From an uncultured Pelagibacteraceae bacterium (GTDB taxonomy: Bacteria; Pseudomonadota; Alphaproteobacteria; Pelagibacterales; Pelagibacteraceae), in assembly GCA_902564385.1 (NCBI GenBank), contig CACFAT010000006.1, forward strand, positions 1 through 64,000: DNA of 64,000 nucleotides, written 5' to 3'. Shown here piece by piece: positions 1-10,011 of the stretch. The notes under the pieces were generated by a model, which was given only the letters and a program-made list of their open reading frames with translations, ran no database searches and was not told the origin of the DNA. The position numbers were made by a program, and so were the translations under genes. The first letter of the stretch is position 1; the number at the start of each line of letters is the position of its first letter.

Positions 1-864
1 GGAGGTATAATAATATTTTTTAATTTAACCTGTTTTTTAATCTTTGTATTAGTAAATGATTACGATGTATCAATATTCGATAATAACTTTGAAATATATT
101 TTTTTTATTTCATCTGTTCTTTATTTTTTTTTTTAGGAATAATTGACGACAAATTTATTCTTAATGCTAATCTTAAGTTTATTTTAATTCTAATATTTAT
201 TTTGTCACTTTTAATTTTTGACAAGAGTTTCGTTATTGAAGAAGTCAGATTTAATTATGGAAAATTTAATTTAGATATATTTTCCATTCCTTGGACTATA
301 ATATGTTTTTTATTATTTATAAACGCATTTAATATGTTTGATGGATACAACCTTCAAGCATCAAGTTATTCACTTATTTTTTTTTCTTATCTATTTTTTA
401 AATCTCAATTAAGTGTATTAATTTTTATAATAGCAATTTCATTAATTTTTTTTTCTATTTTAAATTTTAAATCCAAATCTTTCCTGGGAGACAGTGGCAG
501 TTATCTTTTAGCATTTATATTAGGCGGATTGTCAATTAAAATTTATAATATTGGTGGCATTAGTTATGTTGAGGAAATAGTAATTTTAATGATGATACCA
601 GGTATTGATTTAATGAGATTATTTTTTGAAAGAATTTTCATCTATAAAAAATCACCTTTTAAACCCGACAGAAATCACCTTCATCATTATCTTATTGATG
701 TTTATGGAGAAAAGAAAACTTTCTTAATAATAAATTCAATTATACTTCTGCCATTTCTAATTGGGATTTTAATTTCCAAAGTATTCTTGTTAACAATACT
801 TCAATTATTTGTTTATTTTTCTCTTATTTCATTTCTAAAAAGAAAATTAGCCTCGATAAATTAG
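1..864 (+). CDS. WecA/WbpL/MraY-family sugar-1-phosphate transferase, 5' truncated by window
   Basis: The reading frame is open from base 1, so the true start lies upstream and 287 codons are present. The family transfers a sugar-1-phosphate to undecaprenyl phosphate at the inner membrane and starts O-antigen or capsule synthesis. Visible motifs are the fragment start GGIIIF, GIIDD at fragment residues 46-50, NMFDGYN near 111-117 with the catalytic-type Asp, GDSGS at 163-167 and HLHH at 226-229. Several hydrophobic segments lie between them. The HLHH loop and lack of MraY-specific context favour a WecA/WbpL-type enzyme. The sugar cannot be told from sequence. The stop overlaps the end of the convergent carbamoyltransferase by 18 bases. 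Confidence 0.88.
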   Translation, partial: GGIIIFFNLTCFLIFVLVNDYDVSIFDNNFEIYFFYFICSLFFFLGIIDDKFILNANLKFILILIFILSLLIFDKSFVIEEVRFNYGKFNLDIFSIPWTIICFLLFINAFNMFDGYNLQASSYSLIFFSYLFFKSQLSVLIFIIAISLIFFSILNFKSKSFLGDSGSYLLAFILGGLSIKIYNIGGISYVEEIVILMMIPGIDLMRLFFERIFIYKKSPFKPDRNHLHHYLIDVYGEKKTFLIINSIILLPFLIGILISKVFLLTILQLFVYFSLISFLKRKLASIN

Positions 865-2589
865 ATATTTTTCTATATATAATTTATCCATCTTAGTTCT
901 GAGAAAACAATCTATAGCTTCTCTTGGAGAGCAAACTATTGGTTCATTTTCGTTAAAAGAAGTATTTAAAATCATTGGGACATTTGTTAATTCTTTAAAT
1001 TCTTTAATTATATTATAATAATTTTCATTATAACTTTTTGATACAGTTTGAAGTCTACACGTTCCATCTACATGAACAACTCCCGGCACAATGTTTTTTT
1101 TATTTTCATTGATTTTATATACTTTAGACATAAAATTTACATTATCATTTATATCAAACCAGTCAGACACATCTTCTTCAAGAATAGAAGGTGCAAAAGG
1201 TCTAAATTTTTCTCTATTTTTTATTTTTTCATTTAGTAATTCTTTTATTCCAGCGTTTCTGGGATCAGCAATAATTGATCTATTCCCCAATGCTCTTGCA
1301 CCAAATTCCATAGCACCTTGAAATAATCCAATAACATTTTTATCAACTAGACTTTTTGCAATATCTTTAAATAGTAGATTTCTATCACTTATTAATTTTA
1401 CTAAAATATTTTTTTCATCAAATATTTTTCTATAATCTAAGACAATTTTTTTAATATCACTTAAAGAGTAGCTGGATCCTAAATATGGACTATCACTAAC
1501 AACTATTTTTGTGTTTTTTTTGATTTTTTTAATTGCCTCAGTTGCTGCACCAATACAGCCACCAGAGTCTCCTGGTGAGTGATTTATGTAAATATTTTTA
1601 TACTTAGTTTGTTTTTTTATTTTACCATTCATAACCGAATTCATTGCACATCCACCAGATAATGAAATATTTTCACTGGGGTTTATTTCATAAAGCTTAT
1701 TCATTATTTTTATAGCTATTTCTTCAAAAACAGTTTGTGCAGAAGCTGCAATATTCATGTGAAACTCACTTATTTTCTCATTAATTTTTCTTTCTTCTCC
1801 AAGCAAGTTAAAGATTCTGTCGTTATAAATGTTGCTGATTTTTGGCTCACCTTCAAGCCAACTCATCTCAATACCTTCATCATGATGTTTGAAATACTTT
1901 AAATTTAATTTAAAAAGATTTTTTTTATCATAATTTATTAATTCATAAATCTTATCTTTATAAAATGGTTTTCCATAAGATGATAAACCCATTACCTTAT
2001 ATTCATCTCCATAATTCTTAAATCCAAGATATTGAGTTATAGCAGTATAAAACAGACCCATAGAGTGAGGAAATTGTACTTCTTTAAATTTCTTTAATTC
2101 TCCTTTTTTGTATGAGCCAATTGTAGTGCTTACAAAGTCACCAAATCCATCAAGAGTTATGTAGTTGCATTCATTAAACTTTGACATTGTTACCGAGCTC
2201 GATGCATGAGCCATATGATGGTCTATAAGAATGACTTTATTTCTTAATTTTTCCCCAAAATGATTTTGAAATTCTTTATCAAGGCTATTTATTTTTTTTA
2301 AATTTTTTACTCTATTAGTAAATTTACTAATTTTAAAAATATTTTTTAATGCGTACAGTGATTTACTGAATAATCTTAAATTTGGATTCCTATTAACAGC
2401 AACATAATGAACATTTCGCAAAAGTATATTTTCTTTGTTTAAACAAAATTTTATTGAATTTATTGGGAAACCTGCAGCATGTTTTACTCTTGTTAGTCTT
2501 TCTTCTTCAATTGCAGCGACTATATTTCCATCTTTAAACAAACAAGCTGAGCAATCACCATGATATGCATTTAAACCTAAAATATACAT
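847..2589 (-). CDS. NodU/CmcH-family carbamoyltransferase
   Basis: Enzymes of this family move a carbamoyl group from carbamoyl phosphate to a hydroxyl of a sugar or antibiotic, using ATP. The 580-residue length is normal. The N-terminus starts MYILGLNAYHGDCSA, followed by AIEEERLTR and the metal/nucleotide motif HHMAHA at 124-129. SGGCAMNSV lies in the middle, and the C-terminal domain carries GARALGNRSIIADPR. In a polysaccharide island the likely acceptor is a sugar of the surface glycan, which is an inference. It is the last gene of a short minus-strand group with a GT2 transferase and a methyltransferase. Confidence 0.9.
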   Translation of the reverse strand: MYILGLNAYHGDCSACLFKDGNIVAAIEEERLTRVKHAAGFPINSIKFCLNKENILLRNVHYVAVNRNPNLRLFSKSLYALKNIFKISKFTNRVKNLKKINSLDKEFQNHFGEKLRNKVILIDHHMAHASSSVTMSKFNECNYITLDGFGDFVSTTIGSYKKGELKKFKEVQFPHSMGLFYTAITQYLGFKNYGDEYKVMGLSSYGKPFYKDKIYELINYDKKNLFKLNLKYFKHHDEGIEMSWLEGEPKISNIYNDRIFNLLGEERKINEKISEFHMNIAASAQTVFEEIAIKIMNKLYEINPSENISLSGGCAMNSVMNGKIKKQTKYKNIYINHSPGDSGGCIGAATEAIKKIKKNTKIVVSDSPYLGSSYSLSDIKKIVLDYRKIFDEKNILVKLISDRNLLFKDIAKSLVDKNVIGLFQGAMEFGARALGNRSIIADPRNAGIKELLNEKIKNREKFRPFAPSILEEDVSDWFDINDNVNFMSKVYKINENKKNIVPGVVHVDGTCRLQTVSKSYNENYYNIIKEFKELTNVPMILNTSFNENEPIVCSPREAIDCFLRTKMDKLYIEKYLIYRG

Positions 2590-2593
2590 TATT

Positions 2594-3376
2594 TTAAATA
2601 AACTTTTTTAATTGAAGAGCGAACAATAATATTTTCTTTGGTAAAATTAATTTTAATAGATTAATAATAATCATATAAATTAGCTTGTTATAATACCAAA
2701 GATTTAAAAAAAAACTCTTATCGTATTTTCTGCTTATTTCATAAAATTCTCTTATAGCAACAAATCTTTTTTTATCAGAAATACCTTGTGGTTTAGATGA
2801 AGATAAAACATTGTTGCTGTAGACAATTTTATATTTTTTATAATACAAATATTTCATTAGGTCAAAATCTGCTGCAATTTCATATTTAATATTATATTTT
2901 CGAAATTTAAAAATTTTTTTTTTAAAATATATACTTTGATGAGAAAATGAACTTTCATATGTATTTTTACTCATTCTTTTAAATTTAGTAAGAATATTAG
3001 TTTTGTTTAATAACACATTTTTTCCAATAATTATGTCAGCGTTGACATTATTTAAAATAGATTTTCTCACATTTGTTAGTGTTTTTGTTTTGTAGAATAT
3101 ATCTCCAGAATTTAGAAAAATAACCCAATTATTTTTTATTTTTTTTAAACCTTTATTCATCGCATCATAAATTCCTTTATCCTTCTCAATTATTTTCTTT
3201 ACATTCTTTTTTTTTAAATTTTTTATTAATTCTATAGATCCATCATTACTTTTCCCATCAACAATAATAATTTCATATTTCTTAAATTTTTGTCTAAAAA
3301 TAGATTTGAGCGTTTTATAAAGATCTTTCTTGGTATTTAAAGAGACAACTATAATTGAAAAGCTAACAGTTTCCAT
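2594..3376 (-). CDS. GT2-family glycosyltransferase (WcaE-like)
   Basis: This 260-residue protein has the GT-A fold start FSIIVVSLN, then IIIVDGKSNDGS near residues 37-48 and LNSGD in place of the metal-binding DXD, with KGIYDAMNKG before it. These match the inverting GT2 transferases of the WcaE type found in colanic-acid and O-antigen clusters. The C-terminal 60 residues are hydrophobic and basic and may anchor it to the membrane. The start codon overlaps the last base of the upstream methyltransferase stop, so the two are translationally coupled. Donor and acceptor are unknown. Confidence 0.85.
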   Translation of the reverse strand: METVSFSIIVVSLNTKKDLYKTLKSIFRQKFKKYEIIIVDGKSNDGSIELIKNLKKKNVKKIIEKDKGIYDAMNKGLKKIKNNWVIFLNSGDIFYKTKTLTNVRKSILNNVNADIIIGKNVLLNKTNILTKFKRMSKNTYESSFSHQSIYFKKKIFKFRKYNIKYEIAADFDLMKYLYYKKYKIVYSNNVLSSSKPQGISDKKRFVAIREFYEISRKYDKSFFLNLWYYNKLIYMIIINLLKLILPKKILLFALQLKKFI

Positions 3377-4140
3377 TATTTTTTTGTTAATAATATAATT
3401 GGATACTGAAAATTTTTAGCAAAAAATTTAGAGAAATTATTTTCAAAAAAATATAATAAACCGAACATTAATTTACCTAAAAAATTATCTGGAAATATAA
3501 TTTTCTGATGTTGAGAAGAAAAAGATCTCCATATAAAAATTTCAACTTTTGCCTTACCATTGAATTGTTTCCACCAGTCTAATGGATAGCAATAAAAGTA
3601 TAACAATTTTTTGTCCTTATTATTTTTATTTTTAAATTTAAAAAAATTTTTTATTTTGCTTATTAATGTATTTGGATTACTATAAACTATAATTATAGGT
3701 TTACCCCTCTTTGTTATGTCTATCATTTTATCTATGGTTTTTTTCTGATCTTTTTTGTTTATATGATAGATTGTATGAAGACTAATTACACAATCAAAAA
3801 AATTCTTTTTAAAATTTATTTTTAAAAAATCTTTACAATAATATTTTCCTCTTTTTTTAATTTTACTTTTTGCTTCTCTTATCGCAGTTTTTGAAAAATC
3901 TACACAGTGCCTTGTATTAAAATTTTTTGAATACGACAAATATTCAGCATATTGAATAGGACCAGAAGCAAAGTCGAGTAAATTTAGTCCTTTTTTTGGA
4001 ATATAATTTTTAATTTTTTTTCTACATTTCGAGACATAATTTTTCGCACACGGTCTTAGATCTTCAAATAATTCTGCATCTACTGAATTGATTTGATTTT
4101 TTTTCCAACCTATTTCATTGTAAAATTTGTATATATCCAT
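3376..4140 (-). CDS. Class I SAM-dependent methyltransferase
   Basis: A Rossmann-type methyltransferase of 254 residues. The SAM-binding motif I is LLDFASGP near residue 54, with an Asp-containing motif II (HCVDFSKTAI), KDFLKINF as motif III and FDCVISLHTIYHI as motif IV/post-motif. The remainder is basic with a C-terminal hydrophobic stretch. It is the first gene of a minus-strand trio with a GT2 enzyme and a carbamoyltransferase, and diverges from the GT-flippase fusion 40 bases away. A role in O- or C-methylation of a glycan sugar is an inference from context. Confidence 0.8.
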   Translation of the reverse strand: MDIYKFYNEIGWKKNQINSVDAELFEDLRPCAKNYVSKCRKKIKNYIPKKGLNLLDFASGPIQYAEYLSYSKNFNTRHCVDFSKTAIREAKSKIKKRGKYYCKDFLKINFKKNFFDCVISLHTIYHINKKDQKKTIDKMIDITKRGKPIIIVYSNPNTLISKIKNFFKFKNKNNKDKKLLYFYCYPLDWWKQFNGKAKVEIFIWRSFSSQHQKIIFPDNFLGKLMFGLLYFFENNFSKFFAKNFQYPIILLTKK

Positions 4141-4180
4141 TGAAAGAAACTTTTTATAATTTAAATTAATAGTTTAAAAT

Positions 4181-6469
4181 ATGAAAATATTACATATAAC
4201 GAATGAATTCTCAAAAAAAAATTATAGTATTTCTTCGTTAATTGAATACATCACTAAGTTATTTGATAAATCTGAAAGATATCAAGTTAAGATAATAAGT
4301 TCAAATATTGATGAAAATTTATTTGAAAAGAGTAGGGTGCAAAATTTCAAACTTACCTCATGGATAGATTTTATTTTTAGGGCTAGTAATTTAAAAAAAG
4401 AATTTAATAATAACGATATAATTCATGTTCACGGTATCTGGGCCCCTATACAATTATTCTCTATTATTTATGGCAGCATTTTTCACGAAAAAAAAATTGT
4501 TATCCATCCTCATGGGATGCTCTTAGATGAAGCGTTAAAAAGTGCTGGAAGTTTAAAATATATTTTTAAAAGAATAACTCTACATATTTTAAAATATTTA
4601 ATAAATTACAAAATTTCTTTCATATCAATAACTAATCAAGAAACTGATGCGATAAAAAAATTTTTTATTAAAAACCAAATTACTAAAATACCTAATCCAA
4701 TACCTTTTGATTTATCAGAACAATCAAGCAATCAAAAAAAAAAACAAATAATATATTTTGGTAGAATACATCCACATAAAAATTTGGAAATGTTAATAAA
4801 TTCTTTTATTAAAGCAAATTTAGGAAATGACTGGACCCTTAAAATTTATGGAATAAAAGATGATGAGAATTACAGAAACAAGATTTTGAAATTAGCTAAT
4901 AAATCAAAAAATATAAAAATTTATGATCCAGTATTTGGAGAAGAAAGACAAAAAATAATGTCTACTTCTTGGGCCAATATATTAATCTCAAAGTCAGAGG
5001 TCTTAAGTTTGTCAATATTAGAATCTTCTTATTATGGCTTACCAACAATAACTAGTGAAAAAATTGAATTAAGTGAACTTAATCAAACAGCTATTCCAAC
5101 AAAATTAACTAAACATGAAATAAGTAAAAAAATTAAAGAAATTTCTAATTGGTCTTTGGATAAAAGATTAAAAAAAAATGATCTGATTACTAAAAATTTT
5201 CGAGATTTATATTCAAAATATAATTCTGAAGATACATATAAACATTTTTATTCATCTAAGCATATTCCAATTTTAAATAAACAAAATGTACAGAAAACTA
5301 ATATTGAAAAAACTTTTATAGATAAAATAAATCTAAATTTCTTAGTTATTTCTGGAGTATATACTTTCAACTTGATGTTTGCTTCCTTATTTGTGATAAT
5401 ACTAGTTCTTTTTAAAAAATTTTCTATCGCAGGTGAGGTTGGTTTGGCATCTAGTTTTTGGCTGTCATTAACCCAAATATTTTCTAGCAACATGAGAAGT
5501 ATTGCAATAGCTGAAAATGATGAAAGGATTTCTAAAGATACATTGATTTATAGGTTTATATTTTCTGGAATTTTATTTATTATAGCTTATTTAATTTTTA
5601 ATCATTTTATATCTTCATTGAGCTCAAATCTCTTAATTTCGTTGTCTTTATTAATATTATTTCAATGGATGTTTGAAATGAAACTTGTCAGATTTGAAAT
5701 TAAAAATAATACAAAATTTTTCTATTTTATCTTTTGTGTTAATCTGCTTTTTCTAGTGACGATGGTATCAATTATAAAGATTTATGGGATAGATTTGTCA
5801 CAATTTGTAATTTACATCTATATAGGCTTTTTAACACTTTTTATTATAGGTGATTTAATCTTTCCAAAAAATTTTATTAATATTATTTCCACAATAAAAA
5901 CAAATATTACCACAATAGCTTTTGCTTCGTCTTTATCAATAATTTCTAGCAGTTTTATTTGGAGATTATTAATTTTTACTTTTTTTGAGAGAAGTATAGC
6001 TGGAATTTTTTATGCCTGCTTTTCAATTGGTTCATTTCCTGGAACATTATTTAATTCGGTAATAGGACCAACTTTTATTAAAAAAAAAATTGAGTTTAAT
6101 AAATATTTGATTGATTTTTCAAAACTATTTTTTGTTTTAATTGCCATTTTATTTATTTATTCTTCATATCAAATATATCTTTTGTACAACTCAAATTCTT
6201 TCAATTTTCTAAGTAGTCATTTTTTTATGTTTGTAACAACTATATCATTGATGGGTTCATATTTCATGAGTTTTGCAATGTTTAAAAGACACAAATTAAT
6301 TCAAGAGGGTATTTCAGAAAGAGAAGGCCTTTTTTTAACTGATATAATTTATGGATTATCTATAACTTTATTTGTACCTATATTATATTTTACTGGTGGA
6401 ATATTTGCCACCTCATTTGCATTTTTTGTTGCATCAGCTTTTGCATTTATGATTTATAGTAGAGCGTAA
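4181..6469 (+). CDS. Fusion: GT4-type glycosyltransferase joined to flippase-like membrane domain
   Basis: The 762-residue protein has two parts. Residues 1 to about 355 look like a GT-B fold GT4 transferase: MKILHITNEFS at the start, DIIHVHGIWAP, IHPHGML, then IIYFGRIHPHKNLEMLI and SKSEVLSLSILESSYYGLP with the Glu used by the family to hold the nucleotide sugar. After a basic linker, residues 385-762 are about ten hydrophobic segments resembling a polysaccharide flippase or Wzx-type protein, though shorter than a usual 12-14 helix Wzx. No stop or frameshift separates the parts. Coupling the last sugar addition to export is an inference. Gene 6482 follows after 12 bases. Confidence 0.75.
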   Translation: MKILHITNEFSKKNYSISSLIEYITKLFDKSERYQVKIISSNIDENLFEKSRVQNFKLTSWIDFIFRASNLKKEFNNNDIIHVHGIWAPIQLFSIIYGSIFHEKKIVIHPHGMLLDEALKSAGSLKYIFKRITLHILKYLINYKISFISITNQETDAIKKFFIKNQITKIPNPIPFDLSEQSSNQKKKQIIYFGRIHPHKNLEMLINSFIKANLGNDWTLKIYGIKDDENYRNKILKLANKSKNIKIYDPVFGEERQKIMSTSWANILISKSEVLSLSILESSYYGLPTITSEKIELSELNQTAIPTKLTKHEISKKIKEISNWSLDKRLKKNDLITKNFRDLYSKYNSEDTYKHFYSSKHIPILNKQNVQKTNIEKTFIDKINLNFLVISGVYTFNLMFASLFVIILVLFKKFSIAGEVGLASSFWLSLTQIFSSNMRSIAIAENDERISKDTLIYRFIFSGILFIIAYLIFNHFISSLSSNLLISLSLLILFQWMFEMKLVRFEIKNNTKFFYFIFCVNLLFLVTMVSIIKIYGIDLSQFVIYIYIGFLTLFIIGDLIFPKNFINIISTIKTNITTIAFASSLSIISSSFIWRLLIFTFFERSIAGIFYACFSIGSFPGTLFNSVIGPTFIKKKIEFNKYLIDFSKLFFVLIAILFIYSSYQIYLLYNSNSFNFLSSHFFMFVTTISLMGSYFMSFAMFKRHKLIQEGISEREGLFLTDIIYGLSITLFVPILYFTGGIFATSFAFFVASAFAFMIYSRA

Positions 6470-6481
6470 AAGTTATTCAAA

Positions 6482-7981
6482 ATGTCATATTTATTAAAAA
6501 AGAAAAATAAACTTTTAAAAGTTATCAGAAATACAATTTATATAATTTTTTTTCTTACCTCTATATTTGGCACCTACAATTATACTGGTAATAAATTTTT
6601 ATATTTATTATTTACTATTACAAATTTATATTTAATTAGTTTTGCCTTTAGAAAAAAAGCCATATTTTTTGAAACTTTTTTTTCATTGCTTCTTTTTTTA
6701 GGGTATTGGTTCAAATTTACAATGATTATATCTTTCACTGATGGAGTTTTCAGAGAAGGAGTTGGTAATTTTGATTACTCTTCAAATAATTTTGATTATG
6801 GTTTAATAATATCTATCATAGGTATAATACCTTTAATTTTATTTGGTCATATAAGAGAAAGATTTTTTTACTATCCTGATAAAATAAACTTAATTAAAAA
6901 TCATAATAATTTTTTTGTTAAATACAGAAAAAATATTATTTTTTTATTTTTAGCATTAGTTTTGACTATTTCAATAATCAATGCTTATTTTCAGATTTAT
7001 CAAAAGGGTTTATTGCCAATTAATGAAATTAACTTCTTTTTTTCTGGAACTATAAAATGGCTTTTACTTTTTGGATTAACTAGTATTTCTACTGTATTAA
7101 TATTTCTAGAATATAATTATTTCAAAAAAATATTTAATTTAACCATTTTCATTTCACTATTAGAGGTTTTTTTAAGCTCATTGTCTATGATTAGTAGAGG
7201 AATGATATTTAATTCTTCAGCTATTCTATATGGTATTTATAAATACAACAAAAAAACAGAGAAAATAATGAAAAAAGAGAATTTTTATATCTATATTTTC
7301 ATAACTATTGTTTTTTTTTACTTATCAGTGATGATGGTAAATACAATTAGAACAAATTACTTTTATGTTGGAAAATCGGCTATTGAAACCAAAAAAGAAA
7401 CTGGGGAGAAAAAGTTTTCAGAAAATATAGACCAAAAGTATCTAGAAGAAATTAAATCAAGAGAATTTAATTTTTTAGATTTAAATAATGAAGTGTTTTA
7501 TCTTATAATAAATAGGTGGGTTGGTATTGATTCAACACTTGTTGTTTCACAGAACAAAGATATGTTGAGCAAGAATTTATTTCTTTTAGCTTTAAATGAA
7601 AAACCAAAAAAAAACCATCCAACATTTTACGAGAAAACTTTTTTTTTAGAAGACGTTAAAACTTATAATGAGAAAAACCCATATGTAAATGTAAAAGGAA
7701 ATACACTTACTGGAGTAATATCTTTTTTATTTTTTACAGGTTCTTTTATTTTTTTATTTTCTGGAATGTTAATTTTAGTAGCTATTGGTAGTTTAATTGA
7801 AATTATTTCTTATAAGTTTTCAAAATCAAATTTAATATTTGCTAGTTTAATTGGTCAAATAATTGCTTTTAGGTATATCCATTTTGGTTATCTTCCAAAA
7901 CAGAGTTATCTTTTATTTGGATCAATTATATTAACCTTGATTATAATGTATATCTTTATGAAGAAATTTATCAAAAATTGA
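6482..7981 (+). CDS. Polytopic membrane protein, probable Wzy-like glycan polymerase
   Basis: A 499-residue protein with roughly 11-12 hydrophobic segments and a large hydrophilic loop of about 120 residues near 300-410. A short MISRGMIFNSSAILYGIY segment resembles the conserved part of oligosaccharide repeat-unit polymerases. Wzy proteins are poorly conserved, and the call rests on topology, size and its place directly after a flippase-like gene and before gmd-fcl. It could instead be another kind of envelope membrane protein. Confidence 0.55.
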   Translation: MSYLLKKKNKLLKVIRNTIYIIFFLTSIFGTYNYTGNKFLYLLFTITNLYLISFAFRKKAIFFETFFSLLLFLGYWFKFTMIISFTDGVFREGVGNFDYSSNNFDYGLIISIIGIIPLILFGHIRERFFYYPDKINLIKNHNNFFVKYRKNIIFLFLALVLTISIINAYFQIYQKGLLPINEINFFFSGTIKWLLLFGLTSISTVLIFLEYNYFKKIFNLTIFISLLEVFLSSLSMISRGMIFNSSAILYGIYKYNKKTEKIMKKENFYIYIFITIVFFYLSVMMVNTIRTNYFYVGKSAIETKKETGEKKFSENIDQKYLEEIKSREFNFLDLNNEVFYLIINRWVGIDSTLVVSQNKDMLSKNLFLLALNEKPKKNHPTFYEKTFFLEDVKTYNEKNPYVNVKGNTLTGVISFLFFTGSFIFLFSGMLILVAIGSLIEIISYKFSKSNLIFASLIGQIIAFRYIHFGYLPKQSYLLFGSIILTLIIMYIFMKKFIKN

Positions 7982-8027
7982 TTATTTTCTTTGAGAAACT
8001 AACTCTTATTTAATATAAAAAAAATAT

Positions 8028-9080
8028 ATGAAAAAGAAAATTGCTTTAATATTTGGTGTTACTGGACAAGATGGATCATATCTATCCGAGTTTCTTTTGA
8101 AAAAAAACTACATTGTGCATGGAGTAAAAAGAAAGTCTTCATCCTTTAATACCGAAAGGATCAATCATATTTATGAAAATAAAAAATCTCAAAATTTTTT
8201 TTTACATTACGGAGATATATCAGATACAAATTCAATATTTAAAATTATAAATAAATTAAAACCAAATGAAATTTATAATTTAGCAGCCCAATCTCATGTT
8301 GCAGTATCATTTCAAATTCCAGAGTATACTTCTAATGTTGATGCAATAGGCACTTTAAGAATATTAGATGCAATTAGGTTTTTTAATTTAGAAAAAAAAA
8401 CAAAATTTTACCAAGCCGGCACTTCAGAAATGTTTGGTGAAGTTCAAGAAATACCACAAAATGAAAATACCCCATTTTATCCTAAAAGTCCTTATGCCGT
8501 TTCCAAAGTTTATGCACATTGGATAACTAAAAATTATAGAGAATCCTATAATATTTTTGCATGCAATGGAATTTTGTTCAATCATGAAAGTCCGAGGAGA
8601 GGTGAAACATTTGTTACAAGAAAAATTACATTAGGATTATGCAAGATAAAATGTGGTTTACAAAAAAAACTTATATTAGGAAATTTGGACTCTAAAAGAG
8701 ATTGGGGACATGCAAGAGATTTTGTAGAAGCACAATGGTTAATAATGCAGCAAAAACGACCTAAAGATTATGTAATAGCTACAGGCAAACAATATAGTGT
8801 TAAAGAATTTATAAATCTAGTTTTAAAAAAATTGGAGATTAAACATTTTTGGAGAGGCAAAGGTATTGATCAAAAATGTTTTACTAAAAATGGTAAAATA
8901 ATAATTGAATGTAGTAAAAAATATTTTCGTCCATCAGAAGTAAACACTTTGATCGGTGATGCTACTAAAGCAAAAAAAGAATTAAAATGGAAACCAAGAG
9001 TAAATATTAAACAATTGATTGATGAAATGGTAGACGAGGACTTTAAAATAATTTCTCAATATGATAAAAAAAAAAGATAA
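8028..9080 (+). CDS. gmd: GDP-mannose 4,6-dehydratase
   Basis: Converts GDP-D-mannose to GDP-4-keto-6-deoxymannose, the first step to GDP-fucose, GDP-rhamnose or GDP-perosamine. The 350-residue SDR has the NADP-binding motif [10 protein letters not shown] at 10-19 and the [11 protein letters not shown] segment typical of GMD. The TSEMFGEVQ catalytic Ser/Glu segment is near 131 and YxxxK (YAVSK) near 156. [15 protein letters not shown] and [13 protein letters not shown] follow, both family signatures. The 3' end overlaps fcl by 20 bases, so the two enzymes are coupled and probably make GDP-L-fucose or a relative for the island glycan. Confidence 0.95.
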   Translation: MKKKIALIFGVTGQDGSYLSEFLLKKNYIVHGVKRKSSSFNTERINHIYENKKSQNFFLHYGDISDTNSIFKIINKLKPNEIYNLAAQSHVAVSFQIPEYTSNVDAIGTLRILDAIRFFNLEKKTKFYQAGTSEMFGEVQEIPQNENTPFYPKSPYAVSKVYAHWITKNYRESYNIFACNGILFNHESPRRGETFVTRKITLGLCKIKCGLQKKLILGNLDSKRDWGHARDFVEAQWLIMQQKRPKDYVIATGKQYSVKEFINLVLKKLEIKHFWRGKGIDQKCFTKNGKIIIECSKKYFRPSEVNTLIGDATKAKKELKWKPRVNIKQLIDEMVDEDFKIISQYDKKKR

Positions 9081-10008
9081 AATATTTCTAGCTGGTCACA
9101 ATGGATTAGTTGGCTCAGCTATATATAGAATGTTAAAAAAAAGAGGTTTTAAAAATATTATTACTCAAAGTAAAAAAAAGTTAGACCTTTTAAATCAAAA
9201 TAAAGTAATAAATTTTCTAAAAAAAAATAAGCCTAAAATTGTGATTATAGCCGCGGCGAAAGTAGGAGGGATAAAAGCAAATAACATATTTAGAGCAGAT
9301 TTTATTAGAGAAAATTTAACAATCCAAAATAATCTAATACACGGAAGTTACTCTAATAAAATCAAAAACTTAATATTTTTGGGCTCTAGCTGTGTTTATC
9401 CAGTAAATTGTAAGAGACCTATTAAAGAAGATTATCTATTAACAGGGAAACTTGAAAAAACTAACGAGCCTTATGCAATAGCCAAAATCGCAGGAATTAA
9501 AATGTGTGAGAGTTATAACAACCAGTACAAAACTAATTATTTATGTTTAATGCCTACAAATACTTTTGGTCCAAATGATAACTATGATTTAGAAAATTCA
9601 CATTTTATACCAGCAATATTGCGCAAAATTTATTTAGCTGAAAAAAATAAAAAATTTAAAATTAAATTGTGGGGTACCGGAAAAGCTAAAAGAGAAGTCA
9701 TATATGTAGATGATTTAGCAGATGCAGTCTTATATTTTATGAATAAAAAAGTTAAACATACTTTAATAAATATAGGAACTTCGAAAGAGAAAACAATCAA
9801 ACAATTTGTTAAAATTATTTTGAAAATTGTAGATAAAAAAATGAAAATAGTTTTTGATAACAATCCCAATTTAGATGGTATGAAAAGCAAAGTATTAGAT
9901 ACAAAACTTGCTAAACAATATGGATGGTCGCCAAAATCAAAATTAGAAGATGCTATTTTAAAAACTTATTTAGATTTAGAAAAAAATTATAAACAAATAG
10001 TAAATTAA
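9061..10008 (+). CDS. fcl: GDP-L-fucose synthase (GDP-4-keto-6-deoxymannose epimerase-reductase)
   Basis: An SDR of 315 residues. It has the nucleotide-binding start [13 protein letters not shown], the diagnostic [20 protein letters not shown] with the catalytic Ser/Cys pair, and [21 protein letters not shown] carrying Tyr-xxx-Lys. [12 protein letters not shown] and the downstream IPAILRKI region are also typical. It follows gmd with a 20-base overlap, the normal gmd-fcl pairing that yields GDP-L-fucose from GDP-mannose. A GDP-colitose or similar synthase is a less likely alternative. Confidence 0.93.
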   Translation: MIKKKDKIFLAGHNGLVGSAIYRMLKKRGFKNIITQSKKKLDLLNQNKVINFLKKNKPKIVIIAAAKVGGIKANNIFRADFIRENLTIQNNLIHGSYSNKIKNLIFLGSSCVYPVNCKRPIKEDYLLTGKLEKTNEPYAIAKIAGIKMCESYNNQYKTNYLCLMPTNTFGPNDNYDLENSHFIPAILRKIYLAEKNKKFKIKLWGTGKAKREVIYVDDLADAVLYFMNKKVKHTLINIGTSKEKTIKQFVKIILKIVDKKMKIVFDNNPNLDGMKSKVLDTKLAKQYGWSPKSKLEDAILKTYLDLEKNYKQIVN

Positions 10009-10011
10009 ATT

